This document shows positions 52,800 to 62,849 of a stretch of 64,000 nt of DNA, piece by piece; position 1 is the stretch's first letter, and the number at the start of each line of letters is the position of its first letter. Both the position numbers and the translations under genes were made by a program. Source of the DNA: Starkeya sp. ORNL1 (GTDB lineage Bacteria; Pseudomonadota; Alphaproteobacteria; Rhizobiales; Xanthobacteraceae); the NCBI RefSeq assembly GCF_012971745.1, contig NZ_CP048834.1, forward strand, positions 6,147,001-6,211,000. Reading direction: 5' to 3'. Under the pieces are notes generated by a model. That model was not told the DNA's origin and ran no database searches. It saw only the letters and a list, made by a program, of their open reading frames with translations.

Positions 52800-53825
52800 A
52801 TGCAAGAACCGGTCATGGAGGGGCATGGCTACTACAATGCCCATTCGGAAATCCAGGCGCGCTCCGCCGTGGAGGCGGACGCGATGCTGGAGCGCGCGCT
52901 CGCAGCGGTCGCGGTCTCGTCCGGACCGCTGACCATCGCTGACTTTGGCTCGGCGCAAGGCCGCAACTCCATGCGCCAGATGGCCTTGGCACTGGACCGG
53001 CTGACGGAACGCGCCGGCGCCGGCCGTGACATAATGGTGGTGCACACCGATCTGCCTCATTGCGACTTCGCCTCGCTGTTCGCGACACTTGAGACCGCCC
53101 CGGACAGCTACCGGCGCACCCGGGACCATGTCTTCGCCTCCGCCATTGGCCGCTCGTTCTATGAGCGGCTGCTTCCGGCTGAGAGCCTCACCTTTGGCTG
53201 GTCGGCCTTCGCCGTCCACTGGATGAGTACGTTGCCGCTGACGCTACGTTCGCACATCTGGACGAATCTAGCTGCGCCCGATGAGGCCGGCCCGCTGGCG
53301 GAGGTAGCAGCGACGGACTGGAGAAACTTTCTGGCGCACCGTGCCCGGGAACTGGTGCCATGCGGTCAGCTCGTGCTGGTTATGGGCGCCAGAGATGCGA
53401 GCGGCGCAAGCGGCCTGGAGCCGATGATGGATCTGGCGAACCGCGTGCTCGGTGAACTCGTCGCCGAGGGCAGGCTCGATGCGGATGCGTATGCCGGCAT
53501 GACAATCCCGGCCCGGCCGCGCGCACGCGATGAGTTCAGCGCGCCGTTCGACGACGGCGCGTTGCCCACGCTGGTAATCGAGGAACTGGCGATTGCCGAG
53601 ACACCGAACGCCGCCATGCTGCGCTGGCAGGAAACCGGTGATGCCGCAGCATTCGCAGCCGATATCACCGGCTTCTTCATCGCCGCCTTCGCACCGTGTC
53701 TGTTCGGCGAGGACCAGTCCCTGCGCGATCTTTTCACAGCCCGTTTCACCGCCGCAGTCGCGCTTCACCCGGCCCAGATCGCGCGGCCGCTGGTCACGGC
53801 GACACTGAGGATCGCCCGGCGCTGA
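52800..53825 (+). CDS. SABATH-like SAM-dependent carboxyl methyltransferase
   Basis: 341 aa. GYYNAHSEIQARSA at the N-terminus, SAM motif IADFGSAQGRNSMRQM, DIMVVHTDLPHCDFASLF, FGWSAFAVHWMSTLP and LVPCGQLVLVMGARDA follow the order of motifs in the SABATH family (salicylate, jasmonate, caffeine methyltransferases of plants; Methyltransf_7). Bacterial members exist but are few; substrates mostly unknown, presumably a small carboxylic acid. No signal peptide. Not obviously in an operon: an RND system follows after ~300 bp. Confidence 0.75.
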   Translation: MQEPVMEGHGYYNAHSEIQARSAVEADAMLERALAAVAVSSGPLTIADFGSAQGRNSMRQMALALDRLTERAGAGRDIMVVHTDLPHCDFASLFATLETAPDSYRRTRDHVFASAIGRSFYERLLPAESLTFGWSAFAVHWMSTLPLTLRSHIWTNLAAPDEAGPLAEVAATDWRNFLAHRARELVPCGQLVLVMGARDASGASGLEPMMDLANRVLGELVAEGRLDADAYAGMTIPARPRARDEFSAPFDDGALPTLVIEELAIAETPNAAMLRWQETGDAAAFAADITGFFIAAFAPCLFGEDQSLRDLFTARFTAAVALHPAQIARPLVTATLRIARR

Positions 53826-54121
53826 GAGACTGCCGCGGTATCGCCCGACAATCGCGACGATCGTGCACCGGCTGCCGGCAGCGCATTTGGACTGTCTCCA
53901 TGCGGGCGACAGAGCATAACGCCTCGGCCCGTTTATCTCCCAATGGGGAGCGGCCATCTTCGCAGCGCTGGTGACGCCAGGCGGCGCCAGCGGCCCGATC
54001 CCATCGGACGATCACGCATTCCAACGGCATAGATCTCCGCTTGCGAACATCTCGACGAAGGTCAGCCACAAGGTTGACCGGCGCCGATGGAAGTCGCTCG
54101 GACGAAAGAAAGCTTTCGACC

Positions 54122-55294
54122 ATGAAGCCAACCATCTCATCTCTACGGCTCGCGGCGGTCAGCGTTCTCGCGCTGATGGTGGCCGCCTGCGAGCCCAGCA
54201 GCGTGGCGGCTCCGGCGCCGCCGACCATCTCCGCCAGCGTGCCCATGCAGCGAGAAGTGACGGGCTGGGACACCTTTACAGGGCGCTTAGAGGCGGCCGA
54301 CACCATCGAAGTACGCCCGCGCGTCAGCGGCTATGTCGAACAGGTGGCGTTCCGCGACGGTGACTATGTCCATGGCGGCGACCTCTTGTTCGTCATCGAT
54401 CCACGCCCCTACCAAGCGGTGGTTACACAGGCGGAAGGGCAATTGGCCCAGGCCCGCGCGCAACTCGATTTTGCCAACAAGGAGCTGGAACGGGCGCGGT
54501 CACTGGTGAAGACCCAGGCGGTTTCGACCGCGACGGTCGATCAGCGCCAACAGAACCAGCAGGAAGCCGAAGCCGCTGTGAAGACGGCGACCGGAGGCCT
54601 CGACCGGGCGCGGCTCGATCTCGAGTTCACGCGCATCTCCGCGCCGATCAACGGGCGGATCAGCCGCAAGCTGGTCGGCGAGGGCAATCTTGTCGCTGGC
54701 GGCGATGCCGGCGCGACGCTGCTTACCACCATCGTCTCGCTCGACGCCATCGATGCCTATTTCGACATCGATGAGGCGAGCTACCTCCACTACCGCAAGC
54801 TGGCCGAGAAAGACGGCAGCATGTCAATGGTGGAACTCGGCGGCGAGGTTAAGGTGGCGCTTCCCGGAGAGACCACTGCGCGCTTCGTCGGCAGGCTGGA
54901 TTTCGCGGAGAACCGGCTCGACGCTTCGACCGGCACACTGCGGTTACGGGCACGAATCCCCAATCCGAACCGCGCCCTTAACCCCGGCCAGTTCGTCCGT
55001 ATCTCCATGGTCGCGGATGCGTCGCATCCCGCCCTACTCGTGCCCGCCTCGGCGGTGACGAGCGACGCCTCGCAACCGGCCCTCTATGTCGTCGGCCGCG
55101 ATGACACCATCGCCGCCCGTCCCGTCAGCCTTGGCCGCGTCTTCGGAAAGTTGCGCGAGATCACGAGCGGCCTCAGCGCCGACGACCGTGTGGTCGTGTC
55201 CGGCCTGCAGCGCGCCCAGCCGGGCACGAAGGTCAATGTGCAGCTCGAACCCCTGGATCCCAAGCAATTAGCCTCGAATGGAGGTGTGTTATGA
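54122..55294 (+). CDS. RND efflux periplasmic adaptor (MexE/BepF type), lipoprotein
   Basis: 390 aa. Lipoprotein signal with lipobox LMVAAC (Cys23). Adaptor domains: TFTGRLEAADTIEVRPRVSG (lipoyl half), long coiled coil ~100-165 (AQARAQLDFANKELERARSL), DLEFTRISAPINGRISRKLV and the beta-barrel/MP domains to the C-terminus. Links the inner-membrane pump to an outer-membrane channel, which is not encoded here. The stop overlaps the pump start (ATGA). ATG 54122 fits the lipoprotein signal. Confidence 0.9.
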   Translation: MKPTISSLRLAAVSVLALMVAACEPSSVAAPAPPTISASVPMQREVTGWDTFTGRLEAADTIEVRPRVSGYVEQVAFRDGDYVHGGDLLFVIDPRPYQAVVTQAEGQLAQARAQLDFANKELERARSLVKTQAVSTATVDQRQQNQQEAEAAVKTATGGLDRARLDLEFTRISAPINGRISRKLVGEGNLVAGGDAGATLLTTIVSLDAIDAYFDIDEASYLHYRKLAEKDGSMSMVELGGEVKVALPGETTARFVGRLDFAENRLDASTGTLRLRARIPNPNRALNPGQFVRISMVADASHPALLVPASAVTSDASQPALYVVGRDDTIAARPVSLGRVFGKLREITSGLSADDRVVVSGLQRAQPGTKVNVQLEPLDPKQLASNGGVL

Positions 55295-58200
55295 ACCTCG
55301 GTCAGCTCTCTGTCAGGCAGCCCATATTCGCCATCGTCCTTTCCATCGTGACGATCATCATCGGCGGCATCGCCTATCTCACTTTGCCGGTGACGGAATA
55401 TCCCGACGTCGTGCCTCCGACCGTGGTGGTGTCGACCAGCTATCCTGGTGCCTCGGCGCAGGCGGTGGCCGACACCATCGCCACGCCGATCGAGCAGGAG
55501 GTCAACGGCGTCGAGGACATGCTGTACCTCTACAGCCAGGCGACATCAGACGGCGGCCTCACGCTCACCGTCACCTTCAAGCCGGGTACGGATCTCGACA
55601 AGGCGCAAGTGCTGGTCCAGAACCGCGTCGCGCTCGCCGTGCCGCGGCTTCCGGAGCCGGTCCAGCGCAACGGCGTGTCGGTGAAGAAGTCATCCCCGAC
55701 CATCCTGAGCGGCGTTTTCCTGTACTCGCCCGATGGCAGCTACGATCAGCTCTATGTGTCGAACTTCGCGCTCCGGCGCGTGGTCGACGTGATCAAGCGT
55801 ATCGACGGCGTCGGCGACATCCAGCTGTTCGGCGTGCGGGAATATTCCATGCGCATCTGGCTCGATCCGGAACGCGCCGCCTCGTTCAACCTCACGCCGG
55901 CGGACATACGCCAGGCGGTCAACGCCCAGAGCACGCAGGTCGCCGGCGGAGTGGTCGCCGAGCCGCCGGTCGCGAGCCAGGCCTTCCAGTCGACCCTGAT
56001 CTTCGAGGGGCGTCTGAAGAAGCCGGCCGAGTTCGGCAACATCATCGTCAAGAGCGGCACCGGCGGCCGCATCGTCCGACTGAAGGACGTGGCGCGCGTC
56101 GAGATCGGTGCCCTGACCTACACCACGGACAGCTATCTCGGCGACAAGCCGGCGGTCGCCCTGGCGGTGCTGCAGCGGCCGGGCGCCAACGCGCTCTCCA
56201 CGCAGGACGCCATTGCCCACACCATGGCGGAACTCAAGAAGGATTTCCCGGCCGGCATCGACTACGACATCGGCTACAATCCGACCGCCTTCATCGGCGA
56301 CAGCATCCATGAACTCGTGAAGACCATTTACGAGGCCATGGTGTTGGTCGTGCTTGTGGTCGTCGTCTTCCTGCAGGGCTGGCGGCCCTCGATCATCCCG
56401 ATCCTCGCCATTCCGGTCTCGCTGGTGGGCACGATGGCAGTGATGGCGGCGCTCGGCTTCTCCATCAACAATCTCAGCCTGTTCGGGCTTGTGCTCGCCG
56501 TCGGCATCGTCGTCGACGACGCCATCGTCGTGGTCGAGAATGTCGAGCGACACCTGTCGGAGGGAAAGTCGGCGCGGGAGGCGACGCTCCTGACCATGCA
56601 GGAAGTCGGCGGCGCGTTGGTGGCTATCGCCCTCGTGCTGGCTTCGGTGTTCGTTCCGACCGCCTTCATCCCCGGCCTGTCTGGCCAGTTCTTCCGGCAG
56701 TTCGGCATCACCATCGCGGTGGCGACGATCATCTCGCTGTTCAACTCCTTCACCCTTTCGCCGGCTCTGGTCTCGATGATGCTGAAGCGGCATGCGGCGA
56801 ACAGCGAGGAGCACGCGCCGAAGCGCGGTATCGCGTCGCTCGGCGCCCGCGCGGCGGACACGTTCAATGCCGGCTTCGAAGGACTGTCCGTGCTCTATGG
56901 CGCGCTCGTCACGCGTCTGGTCGCCCATGGCAAGGCAATGCTCGGCCTCTATGTGATCCTGCTCGGGGCCACTGGCTATCTGCTGGTGACGACGCCGAAG
57001 GGCTACATCCCGACGCAGGACCGGGGCTACATCATCGCCATCCCGCAGTTGCCTGCCGGCGCATCGCTGGAGCGCACCACCGAGATCGCCAAGGAAGTCG
57101 GGCGCATCGCGCTCGACATTCCTGGTGTCTCGCACCTGCCGACCTTCGCTGGCTTCTCCGGCGCGACGCAGACCATCTCGTCGAGTTCGGCGGCCGCCTA
57201 TGTCGTGCTGGAGCCGTTCGAGGAACGCATGAAGCATGGCGAGACGGCGCAATCGATCCTGGAAGAGTTGCGCAAGCGCGTCGCGCATATCACCGGCGCC
57301 AGCATCCTCGTCGTGCCGCCGCCGCCAGTCTCGGGCATCGGCAGCGCCGGCGGCTTCTCCATGCGGCTGGAGGACCGCGCCGGTCTCGGCACCGCGGCCC
57401 TGGCCAAGGCGACCAACGATCTCGTCGCGGCGGCCAACGCGACGCCGGGTCTGGTCGGCGTCTACACCACCTTCTCGGCCAATACGCCGCAGACCAAGGT
57501 GGAGATCGACCGCGAGCGGGCAGAGATGCTCGGCGTGGCCAGCGAGGACGTCAACGGCGCGATCGAGAGCTATTTCGGATCGAGCTACATCAACGACTTC
57601 AACCTCTATGGCCGCACCTATCGTGTGACGGCACAGGCTGACCTGCCGTTCCGCACGACGGCCGAGGACCTGACCCGGATCAAGGTCCGCAACGCCGTCG
57701 GCGACATGGTGCCGCTCGGCAATGTGGTCACGCTTTCCGACGGCTTCGGCGCCGACCGCGTGCCGCGCTACAACCTCTACCCCGCGACGGAGGTGAACGG
57801 GGACACCCTGCCGGGCTTCGGGGCGGCTTACGGCATCGCCACGATGGAGAAACTGGCGAAGCAGGTCCTGCCGGCCGGCATCAGCTTCGAATGGACCGAC
57901 CTCAGCTACCAGCAGACCACCACCGGCAATTTGGGTCTGCTGATCTTTCCGCTCAGCGTGGTGTTCGTCTATCTCGTGCTGGCCGCCCAGTATGGCAGCT
58001 GGAGCCTGCCGTTCTCGATCCTCATGATCGTGCCTATGGTCCTTCTGGCCGGTTCGGCCGGAGTGCGAGCGTTGGGCCAGGACATCAACATCCTGACCCA
58101 GATCGGTTTCATCGTGCTGGTTGGCCTTGCCGCCAAGAACGCGATCCTGATCGTCGAGGTGGCTCGCCAGCTAGAGCAAGAAGGTCACGCCGTTGTCGAA

Positions 58201-58467
58201 GCCGTCGTTAAGGCGGCGCGGCTGCGGTTGCGGCCCATCCTCATGACGTCCTTTGCCTTCATCCTTGGCGTGCTGCCACTGGTGACCTCCAGTGGCCCGG
58301 GCGCCGAGATGCGGCAAGCGATGGGCATCGCGGTGTTCTTCGGCATGCTCGGCGTCACGCTCTTCGGTCTTGCCTTCACGCCGGTCTTCTACGTGGTGGT
58401 CCGGCGGCTGAGTGGAGGGCGGAAGCTCGACATGCACGCTGCACCCTCAGAGGCCATCCGCGCCTGA
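55291..58467 (+). CDS. RND multidrug efflux transporter (MexF/BepG type)
   Basis: 1058 aa, the usual HAE-1 length, with 12 membrane helices and two large periplasmic loops. N-terminal SVRQPIFAIVLSIVTIIIGG, proton-relay Asp pair in VGIVVDDAIVVVENVERHL (TM4), and a conserved Lys/Thr region in VGLAAKNAILIVEVARQLEQ (TM10). Exports lipophilic or aromatic compounds using the proton gradient. Coupled to the adaptor gene; a strong terminator follows at 58497. No local repressor gene adjoins the start. Confidence 0.93.
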   Translation: MNLGQLSVRQPIFAIVLSIVTIIIGGIAYLTLPVTEYPDVVPPTVVVSTSYPGASAQAVADTIATPIEQEVNGVEDMLYLYSQATSDGGLTLTVTFKPGTDLDKAQVLVQNRVALAVPRLPEPVQRNGVSVKKSSPTILSGVFLYSPDGSYDQLYVSNFALRRVVDVIKRIDGVGDIQLFGVREYSMRIWLDPERAASFNLTPADIRQAVNAQSTQVAGGVVAEPPVASQAFQSTLIFEGRLKKPAEFGNIIVKSGTGGRIVRLKDVARVEIGALTYTTDSYLGDKPAVALAVLQRPGANALSTQDAIAHTMAELKKDFPAGIDYDIGYNPTAFIGDSIHELVKTIYEAMVLVVLVVVVFLQGWRPSIIPILAIPVSLVGTMAVMAALGFSINNLSLFGLVLAVGIVVDDAIVVVENVERHLSEGKSAREATLLTMQEVGGALVAIALVLASVFVPTAFIPGLSGQFFRQFGITIAVATIISLFNSFTLSPALVSMMLKRHAANSEEHAPKRGIASLGARAADTFNAGFEGLSVLYGALVTRLVAHGKAMLGLYVILLGATGYLLVTTPKGYIPTQDRGYIIAIPQLPAGASLERTTEIAKEVGRIALDIPGVSHLPTFAGFSGATQTISSSSAAAYVVLEPFEERMKHGETAQSILEELRKRVAHITGASILVVPPPPVSGIGSAGGFSMRLEDRAGLGTAALAKATNDLVAAANATPGLVGVYTTFSANTPQTKVEIDRERAEMLGVASEDVNGAIESYFGSSYINDFNLYGRTYRVTAQADLPFRTTAEDLTRIKVRNAVGDMVPLGNVVTLSDGFGADRVPRYNLYPATEVNGDTLPGFGAAYGIATMEKLAKQVLPAGISFEWTDLSYQQTTTGNLGLLIFPLSVVFVYLVLAAQYGSWSLPFSILMIVPMVLLAGSAGVRALGQDINILTQIGFIVLVGLAAKNAILIVEVARQLEQEGHAVVEAVVKAARLRLRPILMTSFAFILGVLPLVTSSGPGAEMRQAMGIAVFFGMLGVTLFGLAFTPVFYVVVRRLSGGRKLDMHAAPSEAIRA

Positions 58468-58496
58468 GGGCGGGCTGACACAAAGGCGAAAAACCA

Positions 58497-58528
58497 GGCG
58501 TCGCGGCTAAGATCCGCGGCGCCTTTTT
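58497..58528 (+). terminator. Rho-independent terminator of the RND operon
   Basis: Perfect 10-bp stem GGCGTCGCGG / CCGCGGCGCC apart from one central pair, 7-nt loop, followed by TTTTT. 30 bp after the pump stop. Confidence 0.85.
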
Positions 58529-58668
58529 CATCTCTTCATTGTCGCCTCAGGAGCGAAAGAGTATCTGCATTCTGGTAGTTTATCGCTCCAGGCGCGACGG
58601 CGATAAAGGGGCATCAGACGCGGCGCGACGACGGATCGGACGCGTCAGGCACAGCAAGGATGCTTCCC

Positions 58669-59310
58669 ATGAAACTCTACCTCGCCGACAACACCTGCTC
58701 CCAGGCGGTCCAGATCATCGCCAATGAGCTCGGGCTCGACCTCGATCTCGTGCACTTCGATGTCTTCGGCAAGACGACCTCCAATGGCGAGGAGTTCTCC
58801 GGGGTCAATCCCATGCTCTACGTCCCGGTGCTCAAGACGGGCGATGACAATGATGATCAGCTTTCCGAGACGATCGTGATCATCTCCTATCTCGCCGACC
58901 AGCATCCGGACGCAGGACTCATTCCCACGCGGGGTACGTTCGAGCGGGCCAAATTCGACCAGCTCCTGGTCTTCATCGCCACCGAGATCGCGCAGAAGCA
59001 CATCCCGCTCATGCGCAAGCTGCTGACCGAAGAAGGCATTGCCTGGAGCCGGAACAAGCTCGTCAGCGCCTACAGGATGCTGGACGACCGTCTCTCCGAT
59101 GGCCGCCGGTTCCTGACCGGCAACGAGGTGAGCGTGGCAGACGCCTATCTTTGGGCAACCTTCTGGCACAAGCGGTCGGGTGCGCCGATCGAGCACCTCG
59201 AGCATGTGATGGCCTGGAAAGCCCGCATGGATGCGCTTCCTTCTGTGCAGAAGGCCTTGAGAGAGGAAGCTGCGATCGTCGCGAGCCACCGCAGCCGGCT
59301 CGCGGCCTGA
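58669..59310 (+). CDS. Beta-class glutathione S-transferase
   Basis: 213 aa. Thioredoxin-like N-terminal domain with Cys10 (LADNTCSQAVQI), the position of the catalytic cysteine in bacterial beta-class enzymes, and the cis-Pro motif GVNPMLYVPVL; helical C-terminal domain with FLTGNEVSVADAYLWATFWH (N-capping box). Conjugates or reduces electrophiles with glutathione in the cytoplasm. ATG 58669 has AAGGA 10 bp upstream; an ATG 9 bp earlier is in frame. It sits beside a LysR regulator and a glutathione-degrading ChaC-like gene. Confidence 0.88.
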   Translation: MKLYLADNTCSQAVQIIANELGLDLDLVHFDVFGKTTSNGEEFSGVNPMLYVPVLKTGDDNDDQLSETIVIISYLADQHPDAGLIPTRGTFERAKFDQLLVFIATEIAQKHIPLMRKLLTEEGIAWSRNKLVSAYRMLDDRLSDGRRFLTGNEVSVADAYLWATFWHKRSGAPIEHLEHVMAWKARMDALPSVQKALREEAAIVASHRSRLAA

Positions 59311-59370
59311 CGCTCGAGTGCGGAGGGGCACGCGTTTATGCGCGGCCCCTCCAGCGAGGCTCGCAGCCAT

Positions 59371-60279
59371 CTAGATCCGCGTTGGCGGTCTGAACAGATT
59401 GGCGAGCGCTTCGATCACCACGCGCGTCTTCGGCGGCATCCGGCGGCCCACCGGAATCAAGGCGTGGACGGGCGGACCTTTGACATCCGCATCCGGCAAC
59501 AGGTGCACGAGCTCACCGGACGCCACGTGCGGCTCGGCCACCCGATCATAGATCTGGGCAATTCCGAAACCGTTGATCGCAGCTTCGACATAAGCCCGGC
59601 CATCGCCGGTTATCAGGCTCGGCTTGGGCGCAATCTGGAAGGTCCGGCCGGACTCATGGATGGTCCAGGGGCGCAACTGCCCTGAGCCCGAACGAAACAC
59701 CACTCCCTCAGCCTCACGCAGGTCCGCCACCGAATGGATAGGGTTCCGGGCCAGATAGGTAGGCGCAGCGAACAGGCCAAGGCGGATGTCGTAGAGCTTG
59801 CGCACGGTCATGTCGCTGTCGGGCGGCAACTCGCCGGCGCGCACCACGACGTCGAAGCCCTCGCCGACAGCATCCGACTGGCGATCGTTCAGGGATAGCT
59901 CCGGCAGCACCTTTGGATATTCGGTCCGCAGCGCTGCCAGCATCGGCAACAGCAATCGGCCAAAACCAATCGGGGCGTCGATGCGCACGCGCCCGTTGGG
60001 CTCGTCGCGGCGTGCCGAGAGAGCGACTTCCGCCTCGCTCAAGCCCTCCAGCGCTGCGCGTGCCGCTTCGAGATAAGTCTCGCCATCTTCAGTCAGGCGC
60101 ACCGCGCGGGTGGTGCGCTGGAACAGCCTGGTTCCCAGCCGATTCTCCAGTCGCTGAACGGCCTTGCCCACGTTGGACTTGTTCGTGCCGAGCTGTTCTG
60201 CGGCACGTGTGAAACTTGCGTTCTGTGCCACCGAGACGAAGGTCGCAATGTCGTGGAGAGGTGGCGCGCTGCGGCTCAC
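59371..60279 (-). CDS. LysR-family transcriptional regulator
   Basis: 302 aa. N-terminal winged helix DIATFVSVAQNASFTRAAEQ, NKSNVGKAVQRLENRLGTRLFQRT, then the periplasmic-binding-like effector domain beginning GRVRIDAPIGFGRLLLPML. Belongs to the CrgA/DmlR-type subgroup by pattern. Divergent from the ChaC-MFS pair with 157 bp between starts, and therefore probably their regulator. Confidence 0.9.
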   Translation of the reverse strand: MSRSAPPLHDIATFVSVAQNASFTRAAEQLGTNKSNVGKAVQRLENRLGTRLFQRTTRAVRLTEDGETYLEAARAALEGLSEAEVALSARRDEPNGRVRIDAPIGFGRLLLPMLAALRTEYPKVLPELSLNDRQSDAVGEGFDVVVRAGELPPDSDMTVRKLYDIRLGLFAAPTYLARNPIHSVADLREAEGVVFRSGSGQLRPWTIHESGRTFQIAPKPSLITGDGRAYVEAAINGFGIAQIYDRVAEPHVASGELVHLLPDADVKGPPVHALIPVGRRMPPKTRVVIEALANLFRPPTRI

Positions 60280-60436
60280 GGGCGGACTCGCTGAGATCGG
60301 GCAAGTCTACGTTCGACCCTCCCGATTGTCACCCACTCGGCGACAGAGCATCGCTGAAAGCCAGATTTATCTCCGTCATCGCCTGAGCGACAACCCTCGC
60401 AAAGAAGTGGATGCGCTCAACCCTACCGAGATTGCC

Positions 60437-61183
60437 ATGGACCAGCCCGTGCTCAATCGCTCGCTCATTGCGGCCGGCGGAATCGACGCGATGGTTGCGC
60501 GCGATGCGCCGGACATGCGCATCCTGAGTGAAGCCGAACGCGCCGCCTCGTTGCGCGCGACGCTCGACGCCCGTCCGCCAGGCGACGTCTGGCTGTTCGG
60601 CTACGGCTCCCTGATCTGGAACCCGACCATCGAGGCAATCGAGCGGCGGACCGCGCGGATCGAAGGCTGGCATCGCGCCTTCTGCCTGTCCGCCTCGGTC
60701 GGGCGCGGTTCGCCCGAGAACCCTGGCCTGGTTCTCGGGCTAGATGAAGGGGGCGATTGCACGGGCGTGGCTTTTCGCATTGCCGAGGAGGTGGTCGAGC
60801 CGGAACTTACCCTGCTGTGGCGACGCGAAATGCTCTCTGCCGCCTACGAGCCGCAATGGCTTGATCTCCTCGATGGCCGTGGCGTTCAGTTCGCAAGAGG
60901 CATTGCTTTCACCATAGACCGCGGCACCCAGCACTATGCCGGCGGTCTTGCCGAAGAGGACGTGGTTCGCCGCCTCGCGACTGCCTGTGGCGCGTTAGGC
61001 AGTGCAGCCGAATATCTCTTCCACACCTGCGAGGGACTGCGTGCCCATGGCATCCCCGACCCGGTGCTCGAGCTGCTCGAGCACCGGGTCCATGCAGCTC
61101 AGGGGCGAGGCGATGCGCGCAACATTGTCTCCTCCGTGGAGACAGAGCATCCCCGGTCCGGCCGTTTATGCCGTTCCAAGTGA
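60437..61183 (+). CDS. ChaC-like glutathione gamma-glutamylcyclotransferase
   Basis: 248 aa. Signature GDVWLFGYGSLIWNP (substrate loop YGSL), RAFCLSASVGRGSPENPGLV, and the presumed catalytic Glu in LLWRREMLSAAYEPQW (ChaC W/YxxRRE motif). Cleaves glutathione to 5-oxoproline and Cys-Gly. The ATG at 60437 is the first Met of the family-like region; ~90 more codons are open upstream but overlap the LysR gene. Followed 52 bp later by an MFS exporter gene that is frameshifted. Confidence 0.85.
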   Translation: MDQPVLNRSLIAAGGIDAMVARDAPDMRILSEAERAASLRATLDARPPGDVWLFGYGSLIWNPTIEAIERRTARIEGWHRAFCLSASVGRGSPENPGLVLGLDEGGDCTGVAFRIAEEVVEPELTLLWRREMLSAAYEPQWLDLLDGRGVQFARGIAFTIDRGTQHYAGGLAEEDVVRRLATACGALGSAAEYLFHTCEGLRAHGIPDPVLELLEHRVHAAQGRGDARNIVSSVETEHPRSGRLCRSK

Positions 61184-61235
61184 CGTCTACCTCTCTGGAA
61201 ACGGCCGGGTCCGGCCACCCTTCAGGAGATAGTAC

Positions 61236-62782
61236 GTGGACCGAAACGCTCCCATATCGAACACCCGCGGAACGCTGGTCGTCGCCATCATCTGCCTGGC
61301 GGCGTTGGTGTTGCCGCTGAGCTTTTCCGGTGGTGCCATCGCCACTCCGGCCATCGGCCGCGACCTCGGCGGCAGTGCCACCAGCATGGCCTGGATCACT
61401 AATGCCTTCATGCTGACCTTTGGCAGCCTGCTGCTGACCGGAGGCGCGCTGGCCGATCGTTTCGGTCGTAAGCGCATCTTCCTGGCCGGCGTCGGTCTCT
61501 TCGTGCTGTTCTCGGCGATCCTCAGCTTCGCCCCCTCTATCCTCGTCGTCGACCTGCTGCGCGCCGGACAAGGCATAGGCGCGGCCGCCGCACTCGCGGC
61601 CGGATCCGCGGCCATTGCGCAGGAGTTCGATGGGCATGCCCGCACCCGGGCCTTCAGCATGCTCGGCACGACATTCGGTCTGGGCCTCGCCTTCGGGCCG
61701 ATCTTGCAGGCATACTGATCGAACACTTCGGCTGGCGGTCCGTGTTCGTGACCAGTACTGCCATCGGTGTCGTTGCGCTGGCGTTCGGCTCTCGCAATCT
61801 GCGAGAGACCCGCGACCCAGAGGCGAAACACCTCGATTGGCCCGGCGCGCTCAGCTTCACCGCGATGCTCTCGCTTCTGACCATTGCCGTGATCCAGGCG
61901 CCAGAGAACGGCTGGTCAGACCCGGTGGTCCTAGGACTTTTCGCCGGCGCCGCGGCGATGCTCGCTCTCTTCGTGCGCATCGAGACGCGGGTCGCTCGCC
62001 CCATGCTCGATCTTAGCCTGTTCCGCTATGGACGCTTCGTCGGGGTTCAGCTTCTGCCGATTGCCACCTGCTTCGCTTATGTCGTGCTGCTGATCCTCTT
62101 GCCGCTCCGGTTCATCGGCGTCGAAGGATACAGTGAAAGCGAAGCCGGCTTGCTTATGATCGCACTGTCCGCGCCGATGCTGGTTGTGCCGGTCGCGGCC
62201 GCAATGTCCACGCGCTGGATTTCGCCCGGTCTGATCACCGGCGTTGGACTGATCGTGGCGACGGCTGGCCTTATTTGGTTGGGCACAATCCGCCCCAGCG
62301 ATGCCTATGCGGCGATCGGACCGATGCTGGTGATCGGAACAGGAGCTGGCGTTCCCTGGGGGCTGATGGACGGGCTGGCCGTCAGCGTCGTCCCCAAGGA
62401 GCGTGCGGGCATGGCAAGCGGCATCTTCAACACCTCGAAGGTCGCCAGCGAAGGGATCATCCTCGCCATTGTCGCAGCAGCCTTGTCGGCTCTGAGCGCG
62501 ACCGGAGTCGGATCATTCGCGGCAGCCGGAATCCAACCGCAGGTCCTCGCCGAAATTGGCCACCGTCTCGCGACGGGTGACGTGGTGAGCGCCGCATTGC
62601 TCGCCCCGGGCGTCGATCGCACCGTTCTACTTCAAGGTTATGCCGAAGCCTTCCGGAGCCTCACCCACGTGCTTGCCGCTATTACGCTACTGTCCGCGCT
62701 CGCCGCTTTCACCTTGCTGGGCGGAACCCGAAGTGGAGAGGCGGCCGACGGTGCTGACTCTGCGGCTGTAAGCAGCTGTTAG
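61236..62782 (+). pseudogene. MFS drug/metabolite exporter, interrupted by a one-base deletion
   Basis: The first part (161 codons from GTG 61236, AGGAG 9 bp upstream) encodes an MFS N-terminus with GGALADRFGRKRIFLAG (motif A) and GTTFGLGLAFGPIL, then stops at 61718. The rest continues in another frame: GILIEHFGWRSVFVTSTAIG (from 61709) through to 62782. Restoring one G after TTG 61704-61706 (TTG-GCA-GGC) gives the expected GPILAGILIEHFGWRS and one uninterrupted ~515-aa, 14-helix DHA2-type exporter. As written the gene is broken, unless the base was lost in sequencing. Confidence 0.8.
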
Positions 62783-62849
62783 ATCAAGGCTGGCGTCCAA
62801 AGCCCTTGAACCGACCGCGTCGCCTGGTGTTGAATCCGACATACCAGAC

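Noticed and set aside
55690..57288. 532-codon minus-strand frame antisense to the RND pump
   Set aside because: Asp/His/Arg-rich shadow of the pump gene, no domain or ribosome site.
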